64,000 bases of DNA, taken from NCBI GenBank assembly GCA_011389895.1, contig JAABTN010000003.1:62001-126000 (forward strand). The letters run 5' to 3'. Origin of the DNA: Maritimibacter sp. Lineage in GTDB: Bacteria; Pseudomonadota; Alphaproteobacteria; Rhodobacterales; Rhodobacteraceae. Of the stretch, positions 47,005 to 55,304 are shown piece by piece. Numbering within the stretch: position 1 is the stretch's first letter; every line of letters starts with the position of its first letter. Under the pieces are notes generated by a model that was given only the letters and a program-made list of their open reading frames with translations, ran no database searches and was not told the DNA's origin. The position numbers were made by a program, and so were the translations under genes.

Positions 47005-47833
47005 CGCGCTTCTCCCCTTTGCCATCCCAATTCTCCATCGCCGCCATCGCATCTGCCGCCGTTTCCACGAAACGAAACAGCTTCAGATCGTCCGGTGAAA
47101 TCGTTCCGGCATTCGCAAGCGCCTCCCAGTTCACGATTTCCTCCCAGAACTTGCGCCCGAACAGCAGAATCGGAATTTGTTTCATCCGCCCGGTCTGGAT
47201 CAGCGTGAGGCTTTCGAACAATTCGTCCAGCGTGCCGAACCCGCCGGGGAACACCGCGATGGCCTCGGCCCGCATAAGGAAATGCATCTTGCGGATCGCG
47301 AAGTAATGAAAGTTGAAGCAAAGCTCGGGCGTCACGTATTCGTTCGGCGCCTGTTCATGCGGCAACACGATGTTGAGCCCGATGGACACGCCGCCGGCAT
47401 CCTGTGCCCCCCTGCTCCCGGCCTCCATCACGCCCGGACCGCCTCCGGTCACGACGACCTTCTCCAGCTCCGGGGTCTTCATCCCCTCGGCTGTGAGCAA
47501 CCGGGCAAATTCGCGCGCCTCGTCATAGTAGACGGAAAGATCCCGCAGGGTTTCGGTCCGGGCCTGATCCGCCTCGGACGGGCGCGGCACGCGCGCACCG
47601 CCGAACATGACCACGGTGGATTTGATGCCCGCCTCGTTCATCACCAGCTCGGGCTTCAAAAGCTCAAGCTGAAGGCGCACCGGGCGCAGCTCTTCCCGTT
47701 GAAGAAATTCGGCATCGTCGAACGCCAAAGCATAGGTTGGGCTTCGGGTCTGGGGCGTGTCCGGGATATGGTGGCTCGCTTCCCGGTCTTCGACCGAATG
47801 CCGAAACGGGTGCGCGCGCTTTTGTTCTGTCAT
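46985..47833 (-). CDS. LOG-family protein (TIGR00730 type)
   Basis: 282 aa. [36 protein letters not shown] (GGGxGxM) and [21 protein letters not shown] (PGGxGTxxE) are the LOG phosphoribohydrolase motifs. Plant and bacterial LOGs cleave cytokinin- or nucleoside-5'-monophosphates; the long proteobacterial form with a roughly 70-residue N-terminus also occurs as the nucleotide 5'-monophosphate nucleosidase branch. First gene of a two-gene operon with the APH-fold protein. Confidence 0.85.
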   Translation of the reverse strand: MTEQKRAHPFRHSVEDREASHHIPDTPQTRSPTYALAFDDAEFLQREELRPVRLQLELLKPELVMNEAGIKSTVVMFGGARVPRPSEADQARTETLRDLSVYYDEAREFARLLTAEGMKTPELEKVVVTGGGPGVMEAGSRGAQDAGGVSIGLNIVLPHEQAPNEYVTPELCFNFHYFAIRKMHFLMRAEAIAVFPGGFGTLDELFESLTLIQTGRMKQIPILLFGRKFWEEIVNWEALANAGTISPDDLKLFRFVETAADAMAAMENWDGKGEKRGVIPGR

Positions 47834-47925
47834 CTGCTCGACCTCTGTGCTGCATTGCGTGGGATTGTCTCAGCCCTTATAGCCATGCGCGGAACAAGAC
47901 GAAAACGCCGATTTTGGGAGAAACC

Positions 47926-48753
47926 ATGTCCAACGAACAGCTAGAAGTCGCCATCGAGGCCGCGTGGGAAGCCCGCGATACGATCACGCCCTCGACCGGC
48001 GGAGAAACCCGTGAAGCCATCGTGGACACGTTGAACGCGCTTGACTCGGGCCAGTTGCGCGTGGCCGAGAAGATGGAAGATGGCAATTGGCATGTGAACC
48101 AATGGGCCAAGAAAGCCGTGCTTTTGGGGTTTCGGATCAAGGATATGGAGTTTCAGCCGGGCGGACCCCAAGGCTCGGGCTGGTGGGACAAGGTCGACTC
48201 GAAATTCGCAGGCTGGGGTGAAAATCAATTCGGTGCGGCGGGCTTTCGCGCCGTGCCGAACGCGGTGGTGCGCAAATCGGCCTATATCGCCCCCGGCGTG
48301 GTCCTGATGCCGTCCTTCGTGAACCTCGGCGCTTACGTGGACGAAGGCACCATGGTCGATACATGGGCGACCGTCGGCTCCTGCGCCCAGATCGGCAAGG
48401 GCGTGCATCTTTCGGGCGGTGTCGGCATCGGCGGTGTTCTGGAACCGATGCAGGCCGGGCCGACCATTATCGAGGACAACTGCTTCATCGGCGCGCGGTC
48501 CGAAGTGGTCGAAGGTTGCATCGTGCGCGAAGGCTCGGTTCTTGGCATGGGCGTCTTCATCGGCCAATCGACCAAGATCGTGGACCGCGAAACCGGCGAG
48601 GTCATGTATGGTGAAGTCCCGCCCTATTCTGTCGTGGTCTCCGGCTCCATGCCCTCGACGGGCGGCGTGAACCTTTATTGCGCGGTGATCGTGAAGCGCG
48701 TGGACGAGCGCACGCGGTCGAAGACCGGGATCAACGAGCTTTTGCGTGATTGA
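47926..48753 (+). CDS. dapD: Tetrahydrodipicolinate N-succinyltransferase
   Basis: 275 aa, standard length. N-terminal helical domain ([17 protein letters not shown]), then the left-handed beta-helix of hexapeptide repeats: [61 protein letters not shown]. It adds a succinyl group from succinyl-CoA in lysine/diaminopimelate synthesis. The ATG follows GGGAGAAACC. dapE, which removes the succinyl group two steps later, lies 5 kb downstream rather than next door. Confidence 0.96.
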   Translation: MSNEQLEVAIEAAWEARDTITPSTGGETREAIVDTLNALDSGQLRVAEKMEDGNWHVNQWAKKAVLLGFRIKDMEFQPGGPQGSGWWDKVDSKFAGWGENQFGAAGFRAVPNAVVRKSAYIAPGVVLMPSFVNLGAYVDEGTMVDTWATVGSCAQIGKGVHLSGGVGIGGVLEPMQAGPTIIEDNCFIGARSEVVEGCIVREGSVLGMGVFIGQSTKIVDRETGEVMYGEVPPYSVVVSGSMPSTGGVNLYCAVIVKRVDERTRSKTGINELLRD

Positions 48754-48757
48754 TCCT

Positions 48758-48826
48758 GTTGAAGACCTTCGCGCTCCGTTCGTGTTGTTCCGTGAGGAAT
48801 GCATCTGGTGCGTGACGGTCTTCAAC
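48758..48826 (+). other. Possible structured RNA or leader upstream of the CaCA gene
   Basis: Perfect 10-bp inverted repeat GTTGAAGACC (48758-48767) and GGTCTTCAAC (48817-48826) enclosing 49 bases, just after the dapD stop. A small hairpin (CCTG/CAGG) lies further on before the next gene. No known riboswitch motif is recognised. Confidence 0.4.
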
Positions 48827-48902
48827 ACTCACAAAACTCTTTTCCAATCGGATTGTTTTGCTGACTGCCTGAAAAAGCAGGGGAACCGCCATTGGTCCGA
48901 CG

Positions 48903-49949
48903 GTGTTGGGAACGGTGTTCGAAAGTTTTTCCAATCCGATCCTGCTCATAGTTTTCGCCCTTGCTGGCACGATCATCATCGCGGCCTCGATCAAGGCCAC
49001 GCATCTTGCCGATGTGATCGCCGACCGCACCCGCATGGGCGAGGCGATGGTGGGTGGTATCGTTCTGGGGGGCGCGACCTCGCTTTCGGGGGTTGTCGTG
49101 TCCGTGACCGCCGCCGCGTCCGGCGATGCGAGCTTTGCCTTCTCGAACGCGGTCGGGGGCATTGCGGCGCAGACGCTGTTTCTGGCGCTGGCCGATTTGA
49201 TCTACCGGAAAGCCAATCTCGAACATGCCGCTGCCGAGCCAGCGAACATGTTTCAGGCGGTCATGCTTTTGATCCTGCTGTCGCTTCCCATCGCCGCCAT
49301 GGCTGGACCCGACATGGCCTATTTCGGGGTCCATCCGGCCTCCATCGCGCTTTTTCTCGCCTATCTCGCCGGGGTGAAACTCGCCACCAACGTGCGTGAA
49401 AGGCCGATGTGGCGGCCGGTGGTCACTTCGGACACCCGGCACGACACGCCGGAAAACGCGGAGGATGCGAGGACGTCGGTGCGTGGCCCGGTCGCCGCCT
49501 TCATCACCCTTGCCGTCATCATGGCGGCCTCCGGTTGGGTCATCAGCCAGATCGGCGGACAGTTCATAACGCGTTTCGCCCTGACATCTTCTCTCGTCGG
49601 GGCGCTCATCACCGCTGTCGTCACCTCGATCCCGGAGCTTGTCACCACCCTCGTCGCCGTGCGCCGCGGTGCGCTACAACTGGCCGTGGGTGGCATCATC
49701 GGCGGCAATACCTTCGACACGCTGTTTCTGGTGTTTTCCGATGTGGCCTATCGTGACGGGTCGCTGTTCCACGCCATCGGCATGACCGATCTTTATTGGC
49801 TTGCCACGGGCATGCTTCTGACCGCGATCCTCCTCGCCGGTCTTATTCTGCGCCAACGTCATGGGCCCGCGCGGATCGGCATTGAAAGCCTGCTCATGAT
49901 CGCCGTTTACGCGACCGCCGTTGTGGTCGAAGTCTTCACCGCAAGCTGA
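48903..49949 (+). CDS. CaCA-superfamily cation antiporter, degenerate alpha-1 repeat
   Basis: 348 aa with about ten hydrophobic segments. The two alpha repeats of Na/Ca exchangers are seen. Alpha-2, near 240-290, is intact: GALITAVVTSIPELVTTLVAV. Alpha-1, near 50-90, reads GGATSLSGVVVSVTAAASGD, where the canonical TSLPE is TSLSG, so the ion-binding Glu and the Pro are lost. The GTG start at 48903 has no strong ribosome site, so the start is uncertain. Whether it still exchanges Ca, or has changed substrate, is not known. Confidence 0.75.
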   Translation: MLGTVFESFSNPILLIVFALAGTIIIAASIKATHLADVIADRTRMGEAMVGGIVLGGATSLSGVVVSVTAAASGDASFAFSNAVGGIAAQTLFLALADLIYRKANLEHAAAEPANMFQAVMLLILLSLPIAAMAGPDMAYFGVHPASIALFLAYLAGVKLATNVRERPMWRPVVTSDTRHDTPENAEDARTSVRGPVAAFITLAVIMAASGWVISQIGGQFITRFALTSSLVGALITAVVTSIPELVTTLVAVRRGALQLAVGGIIGGNTFDTLFLVFSDVAYRDGSLFHAIGMTDLYWLATGMLLTAILLAGLILRQRHGPARIGIESLLMIAVYATAVVVEVFTAS

Positions 49950-50006
49950 GTGATGCTTGACATAGCCGCCCCACCCGCGCACCTCTCGCCGCAAAGGGGA
50001 CGTGTC

Positions 50007-50357
50007 ATGACCGACAAACCGAAGAAAAAATCAAAACAACAGGTCTTTACCCTGTTGGTCGAAGTTGGCCGGTCCGCCGAAGACGGTCTGCCCGATGGCA
50101 CCTCGGGGGCGGCGCTCATGTGCTATGCCTCGGGTGTGGACGAGGCCGAGGCGGTGCGCGAAACTGTCGCGATCCTGAAACAGGCCGATCTCGCGCCGCT
50201 CGACGTGACCGGATACGGCACGCTCGATGAGCGGCTTGAAATGGGTCATGATATCTCGGACGAAGAGAAAGAGCTGATGGGGCGTGCGCTGACCGAAAAC
50301 TCGGTCATTGTCGCACAGGTGACGCCGTTCTTCGAAGGGGACGACACGAAAGACTGA
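50007..50357 (+). CDS. Small conserved protein of unknown function
   Basis: 116 aa, acidic, starting MTDKPKKKSKQQVFTLLVEVG after AAAGGGGACGTGTC. ALMCYASGVDEAEAVRETVAIL and a Glu-rich end follow. I do not recognise a domain. It has no signal peptide or membrane segment, so it is probably cytosolic. The TGA is 69 bases before the convergent lipoprotein stop. Confidence 0.65.
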   Translation: MTDKPKKKSKQQVFTLLVEVGRSAEDGLPDGTSGAALMCYASGVDEAEAVRETVAILKQADLAPLDVTGYGTLDERLEMGHDISDEEKELMGRALTENSVIVAQVTPFFEGDDTKD

Positions 50358-50426
50358 CCGCTCAAGCGGGCGATACAGTCTTTATCCTTGGCCAAAAGGC
50401 CCGGGGATCGGGATGTGCCCGCGCGA

Positions 50427-51023
50427 TCAGCGCCCGGGAACAAGCTCCACGTCAAAGCTTTCCGGCAGGCTCGGGGCCTCGGGCGAAAACATGACGGACA
50501 GCGGGATATCGAAGCTTGCGGTGGTGCCATCTGGGCTGATCTCACCGTTGGTTTCGATGATCTCTTCGCCCACCACCGACATCGAAATCGCATGACCGTC
50601 GAAGGCATCGCCGAACATCTCGGACATCTGTGCGCGTTCTTCCTCGGGCGGCAGGTCGCTTGTCATATCCGACAGGTCGAAGCGCACCGACAGGTTGCCA
50701 TTGTCGAGCTCTTCAATATCGACCCCGTCCCCGATGCCAAGGTCGTTCTCGGGGTCATCCATGGCCGCCAGCAGGTCTTCCAAAGAGCGCCGCTCATACA
50801 TCGCGCAGGTGTAAGAGCCATCGTCGTTCACCGTGCCTTCGCCATCCTCACAAGGGTCTTCCCCGGTGGAAGAGATCATCTGGTAGCTTTGCGCATCCAT
50901 CGTCATGATCGCGTCAAGCCGCACCTCGTCCGTGTCGGTGAAATCGGCTGAGACGTTGACATCGAAGCACCCCGCGAGCGGCAGGGTGAGGGCGAGAGCG
51001 ACCGTGGGGGAAAGGACACGCAT
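50427..51023 (-). CDS. Predicted lipoprotein of unknown function
   Basis: 198 aa. The start follows CAGGAGATTTAC and gives MRVLSPTVALALTLPLAGC, a signal peptide ending in a lipobox (LAGC) with Cys19 as the lipidated residue. The mature part (FDVNVSADFTDTDEVRLDA onward) is very acidic and has one likely disulfide pair (DPCEDG and YTCAMY). No domain recognised. It would be tethered to the inner face of the outer membrane or the outer face of the inner one. It follows the Hint pair by 65 bases. Confidence 0.75.
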   Translation of the reverse strand: MRVLSPTVALALTLPLAGCFDVNVSADFTDTDEVRLDAIMTMDAQSYQMISSTGEDPCEDGEGTVNDDGSYTCAMYERRSLEDLLAAMDDPENDLGIGDGVDIEELDNGNLSVRFDLSDMTSDLPPEEERAQMSEMFGDAFDGHAISMSVVGEEIIETNGEISPDGTTASFDIPLSVMFSPEAPSLPESFDVELVPGR

Positions 51024-51088
51024 GTAAATCTCCTGAACAGCTATCCTGCCACTGTGACAGCCGCCGCAGAGCCTGTCCAGCGTGCCGC

Positions 51089-52186
51089 CTAGCGGTGCAG
51101 AACGGCGGCAAGAGACCGCGCTTCGACATCGCTGGGCCGATAACGGGCAAAGCCGCGATGGGTCGGCACCGCCGAGGCGGGCATCTGGGCCAGCGCGGTG
51201 GCATTGAGCCGGTGACGGTCCGCCGCGATCTGGCCAACGTAAAGGCTTTCGGACCAAAGGGTATCGTGCAGAAGGCATTCGTGCCGGTCGAGCAGGACAT
51301 GGTGATAGGTCACGGTTTTCATCCCGGTCTCTTCCGCGATCACCCGGCTTCCCAGAAGCCGCCGGGCCTCAAGCAACACCTCGTCCGCGCCCAGCATGTA
51401 TTCCGTGTCGGCCCCGTCCACCCGGATGCGATGATCCGGCGCGATCAGGATGTCTTCGGTCAGACCGAAATAGGGCGCACGCAGGCGCACCGGGCGAAAG
51501 GCGCCCAGCGCGGGCACGGTCCGCCGTGAGATCCAGCGGATCGGTTGCGCCCCGGAGGTGGCGGTCATGACATGATCTCCAAGGCGCAGCTTTTCCACCC
51601 GGACTGCGCCGGACGGGGTTTCGACCGGCGTGCCGGTGGCGACCCCGGCGGACAGGCCCACCGGCTCGACCGCGTCCGAGATGGCGACAAAGGCGGTCTC
51701 CGGGGCCAACTGGGTGGCGCGACCGTTGCGCATGATCGTCAAGGCATCGAGCATCGGCATGGGCAGGGGGGCATGGATGCGGATCACGTGAAACTGCCCG
51801 GTGTCGACCAGCTTGACCGCAAGCCGCCCCCAACGTTCGGGGCCATTCCAGCTATAATAGACCCACATTTTCGTATCGCGCTCGGGCGCGGGGAAATCCA
51901 GCGTGGCCTCGAACCCTGCCCCGCCCTGCCGAAACGCGACCCGCAGCCGCCCGTTCGCCGTCAGGGTGACCGCCAGTTCGCGGACCCAATCCTTGACCCT
52001 GTGGTAACGAAGCACCGCCTGTTCGTTGTCCGGTGTCGCGATGAATTGGGTTTCCACCATCATGGTGCCGGTGGCGAGAATGTCATTTGGCGGCGAAGCC
52101 CCGGCGGTCTTTGCCAAGGCAGGTTCGCCCAGACCAGCGGGATTGAAAAAGCTCCGCTGATGATCTGTCATCCCGATCCAGCTCAT
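51089..52186 (-). CDS. Hint-domain protein with Cys-to-Gly at the self-splicing position
   Basis: 365 aa. Residues 1-175 look like a beta-sandwich (MWVYYSWNGPERWGRLAVKL) similar to concanavalin-type modules. From 181 to about 320 is a Hint_2 domain: ATGTPVETPSGAVRVEKLRLGD, GAQPIRWISRR, PDHRIRVDG and LLDRHECLLHDTLWSESL. Where active Hint proteins start with Cys (as CFVAGT in the upstream gene) this one has GVATGT, so acyl shift and autoprocessing would be lost. It overlaps the upstream Hint gene by 4 bp. No signal peptide is visible; type I-like secretion is possible but unproven. Confidence 0.85.
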   Translation of the reverse strand: MSWIGMTDHQRSFFNPAGLGEPALAKTAGASPPNDILATGTMMVETQFIATPDNEQAVLRYHRVKDWVRELAVTLTANGRLRVAFRQGGAGFEATLDFPAPERDTKMWVYYSWNGPERWGRLAVKLVDTGQFHVIRIHAPLPMPMLDALTIMRNGRATQLAPETAFVAISDAVEPVGLSAGVATGTPVETPSGAVRVEKLRLGDHVMTATSGAQPIRWISRRTVPALGAFRPVRLRAPYFGLTEDILIAPDHRIRVDGADTEYMLGADEVLLEARRLLGSRVIAEETGMKTVTYHHVLLDRHECLLHDTLWSESLYVGQIAADRHRLNATALAQMPASAVPTHRGFARYRPSDVEARSLAAVLHR

Positions 52187-53757
52187 GCTGCTGCCCTCTG
52201 GCCCAGCAAAAGCTGCACTTCATAGGGCTTGAGCATCCGCCGCGCCGCTGCCGGGTAGCCCCGCATCGTGTCTGGGTCGAGCGCGGGGAACAGGGCGCAG
52301 ATCTCGTCCACGATCCCGCGCTCGAAACTGCGCATGGTCTGGGGGCCGGGAAGAAAGCTTTCGGTGGCGAGACCTTCCGAATACACCACCTGGTGCTCGT
52401 CGAAGAGCAGGTGGATATAGTCCACATAGCCGCCTTCGACCGGGCGCACGGTGCGATCATTGACAAGATCGCGCGCCGCAACGAGCACATCGGTCTCGCC
52501 GAACAACAGGTCCGCCATCGCGTCACGGATCAGGATGCGGTGAAGCGGAGACACCATCAAAGTGCCGTGTTGGCCAAAGGTATTGGCCATGATCCGGATC
52601 GGCGCGCAGGTGCCGTTTGCCGCCACCCGCCGCCGGCCGACCCAACGCAGGGTCTTGATGCCGTTGTCATGGGTCACCACCGGATCCCCGGGCAAAAGCG
52701 TCTCGACCGGCCTGTCCCCCTCTGGTGTTGCGATCTTCGTGCCCGCCACGAAACAGGGAATCGAGTTCAGCGTGACGAACCCGGTGTCCGTCAGGGTGCC
52801 GTTGCTGATCGTGTAGGACAGGTTGACCAGCTCGGTATCGCTGTCGGCCTCGACCGTTAGGGTGCCATCGGCGTTGAGTGTGACGATCTGGCCGCTGGTC
52901 AATTCAACCGCGTCTCCGACGCCCACCCCGATGCCGTTGATATGGGTGATCGTGATGGTCGATCCGCTGGGCGTCTCGTCGTTGGCCAGAACGTCGATGA
53001 TCTTGGTTGCTTCAAGCCCGATATCAAACGCGTCGTCGTTGGCGAGAAGCGCCGATTGACCGGATTCGGCGGCGATCAGAAGCGTCGAATCGTAGGATGT
53101 ATCGCCCACGTCCGCGATCCCGATCCGGATCGAATTCACCTCATCGGCCGTCACCGCGAGCTTCACCGACATGGTCACGGTGAACCCATCCATCTCGGTG
53201 TTGTAATCGTCGCCGGTGTTGTCGACATAAAGGTTCTGGTTGTCGCCGTTATTGAGATTGCCGACCGAGGTCGTGCCATCCCCAACCGTCAACTGGGCCG
53301 GGCTGCCGTTGATCCAGATTCCGACCATGTCGTTGTAGATCGAGCCGACGTATTCCGGGTATTCCTCGGACGAGAACACGAATTGAAGCGAAATGGTGTC
53401 GCCATCCGGGATGATATCGACGTCGAGGTATGAGGCGTCATAGGTATTGGTACCCGCAAGCGCATTGAAAGCGGCATTGTTGTCTTCGCCGTATGTGTTG
53501 GTCGTGGTGCTGCCCGAGCGGTTCGGATCACCGCGCCCATTTGTGAAATCCCGCAACCAACCTGTGGACAACATGACGCCTTCGTCGGCGGGCGTGACAC
53601 CCGGTGATACGCTGTCGCCGTTTGAATAGGTGCCTGATGACCGGTTGTCGCCGGTGTAGGATGCGCCCTGAACACTCACGCCCTCGCCGAAGATGGTGTT
53701 CGCCATCTGGAGCGCGGACGCGTTTGTGTTGATCGGCAGCTCGCTCGCTGTCGCCAT
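52183..53757 (-). CDS. Choice-of-anchor-L and Hint-domain protein
   Basis: 524 aa. Residues 20-240 are a choice-of-anchor-L module (IFGEGVSVQGASYTGD, FVFSSEEYPEYVGSIYNDMVGIWING, with acidic Ca-binding-like loops DGTTSVGNLNNGDN). 260-330 is an Ig-like VCBS-type segment (LLANDDAFDIG, VLANDETPSGS). From 335 is Hint_2 with Cys at the active position: CFVAGTKIATPEGDRPVETL, and SPLHRILIRD further on. The ATG 53757 follows GCAGGAGAC closely; ATG 53823 is possible. No N-terminal signal peptide, so secretion, if any, is by a C-terminal or type I route. It forms an operon with the next Hint gene. Confidence 0.85.
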   Translation of the reverse strand: MATASELPINTNASALQMANTIFGEGVSVQGASYTGDNRSSGTYSNGDSVSPGVTPADEGVMLSTGWLRDFTNGRGDPNRSGSTTTNTYGEDNNAAFNALAGTNTYDASYLDVDIIPDGDTISLQFVFSSEEYPEYVGSIYNDMVGIWINGSPAQLTVGDGTTSVGNLNNGDNQNLYVDNTGDDYNTEMDGFTVTMSVKLAVTADEVNSIRIGIADVGDTSYDSTLLIAAESGQSALLANDDAFDIGLEATKIIDVLANDETPSGSTITITHINGIGVGVGDAVELTSGQIVTLNADGTLTVEADSDTELVNLSYTISNGTLTDTGFVTLNSIPCFVAGTKIATPEGDRPVETLLPGDPVVTHDNGIKTLRWVGRRRVAANGTCAPIRIMANTFGQHGTLMVSPLHRILIRDAMADLLFGETDVLVAARDLVNDRTVRPVEGGYVDYIHLLFDEHQVVYSEGLATESFLPGPQTMRSFERGIVDEICALFPALDPDTMRGYPAAARRMLKPYEVQLLLGQRAAA

Positions 53758-54034
53758 GTCTCCTGCCTCGTTCCCCTCATGAGGCACGGGCGGGACGGTC
53801 GGCTTGCGCCTGTCCTGTAACATCCGCTCGTCGGACCCGGCGCGCTTTTGCACGTCTCATGGTCCGCCACCCTACCTCGGGTTTATTGTTATCATTTGAT
53901 TATGAACGAACCGTTTCGATTTGTTAACCGTTTGGTTCGGAATGGGTGGTTCCGGGTGGTGCCTGTCGCAGACAAGACACATTTGAGCCGGGCCGACGCC
54001 TCGTATATCACGGGTGAAAGGCCAGGAGTTTGCC

Positions 54035-55180
54035 ATGAACCAGATCAATCCAGTCGAGATCACCCGAAGGCTGATCCAATGCCCCTCGGTCACGCCGGAA
54101 GAGGGTGGCGCCCTGACCTATCTGCAAGATCTGCTGGAAAACGCCGGGTTTGCCTGCACCCGCGTCGACCGCGGCGGGGTGGCCAATCTTTTTGCCCGCT
54201 ACGGGGCCAGGGATGCGGCGCGAACGCTCGGGTTCAATGGCCATACCGATGTCGTGCCGGTCGGTGACACCGGGGCCTGGACGGTGCATCCCTTTGGCGC
54301 GGAAGAGAAAGACGGTCATCTCTGGGGCCGGGGGGCGACGGATATGAAATCCGGCGTTGCCGCATGGGTTGCGGCGGCGATCACGGCGACCGCCGATCTG
54401 CCCACCGATGCCGCCCTGATCCTCGCCATCACGGGCGATGAAGAGGGCGCCGCCACCGATGGCACGCGCGCGCTTCTCGATTGGATGGCCGAGACGGGCG
54501 AGGCCATGGATGCCTGTATCGTTGGGGAACCGACCTGCCCGAACGTGATGGGCGAGATGATGAAAATCGGGCGGCGTGGGTCCATGACCGCCTATTTCAC
54601 CGCGCGCGGGGTGCAGGGACATGCCGCCTATCCGCATCGGGCGCTGAACCCCGTGCCCGCGATCGCGCGTCTTGCCGCCCGGCTGGATGCGCATGTTCTC
54701 GACGAAGGCACCGCGCATTTCGACCCCTCGACCCTTGCCATCACCACCATCGACGTGGGCAACCCGGCGACCAACGTGATCCCGGCTGAAGCCCGCGCGA
54801 CGGTGAATATCCGCTTCAACGACACCCATGGCGCAGCCGGTCTGACCGCATGGCTGCAAGAAGAGGCCGAAAGGGTCGCGGGCGAAACCGGGGTCGAGAT
54901 CACGATGGAGACCAAGGTGTCCGGCGAAAGCTTTCTCACCCCGCCCGGCCCGTTGTCCGATCTCGTCGCGGCGGCGGTCGAGGCCGAGACGGGCCTGCGC
55001 CCCGAGATGTCGACCTCGGGCGGCACGTCGGACGCACGGTTTGTGAAAGACCATTGCCCGGTGGTGGAATTCGGTCTCGTGGGAAAGACCATGCATCAGG
55101 TCGATGAACGGGTCGACGTGGCGCAGATCGAACAGCTTTGCGCGATCTATGGCCGGATCATTCGCGATTACTTTGCCTGA
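54035..55180 (+). CDS. dapE: Succinyl-diaminopimelate desuccinylase
   Basis: 381 aa. M20 metallopeptidase family. [12 protein letters not shown] (first metal His), [17 protein letters not shown] (bridging Asp), [13 protein letters not shown] (catalytic Glu) and GGTSDARFV, with [16 protein letters not shown] carrying the last metal His. It releases succinate to give LL-diaminopimelate for peptidoglycan and lysine. The ATG at 54035 follows CCAGGAG. It is divergent from the Hint pair. Confidence 0.96.
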   Translation: MNQINPVEITRRLIQCPSVTPEEGGALTYLQDLLENAGFACTRVDRGGVANLFARYGARDAARTLGFNGHTDVVPVGDTGAWTVHPFGAEEKDGHLWGRGATDMKSGVAAWVAAAITATADLPTDAALILAITGDEEGAATDGTRALLDWMAETGEAMDACIVGEPTCPNVMGEMMKIGRRGSMTAYFTARGVQGHAAYPHRALNPVPAIARLAARLDAHVLDEGTAHFDPSTLAITTIDVGNPATNVIPAEARATVNIRFNDTHGAAGLTAWLQEEAERVAGETGVEITMETKVSGESFLTPPGPLSDLVAAAVEAETGLRPEMSTSGGTSDARFVKDHCPVVEFGLVGKTMHQVDERVDVAQIEQLCAIYGRIIRDYFA

Positions 55181-55246
55181 CCGGGTGCCACCCGGCCGGG
55201 CCCGATCCCCGGACATTCCGCCCATTCGCGCCGGTGTCGAAGGTAG

Positions 55247-55266
55247 CGCCACCCGGGGCGGTTTTT
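55247..55266 (+). terminator. Possible weak terminator after dapE
   Basis: Short stem CGCC/GGCG with a 6-base loop followed by GTTTTT. A 6-bp hairpin CCGGGT/ACCCGG also stands immediately after the dapE stop (55181-55195) without a T-tract. Confidence 0.35.
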
Positions 55267-55304
55267 CCGACTGACGCGCCCGGGTCCGCATGTTACCCCA
55301 AGGC

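Noticed and set aside
53907-53939. TTAACC-containing repeat upstream of the Hint pair as a CtrA site
   Set aside because: AACCGTTT occurs twice 17 bases apart and CGAACC/GGTTCG form weak arms, but the spacing does not fit TTAA-N7-TTAA.
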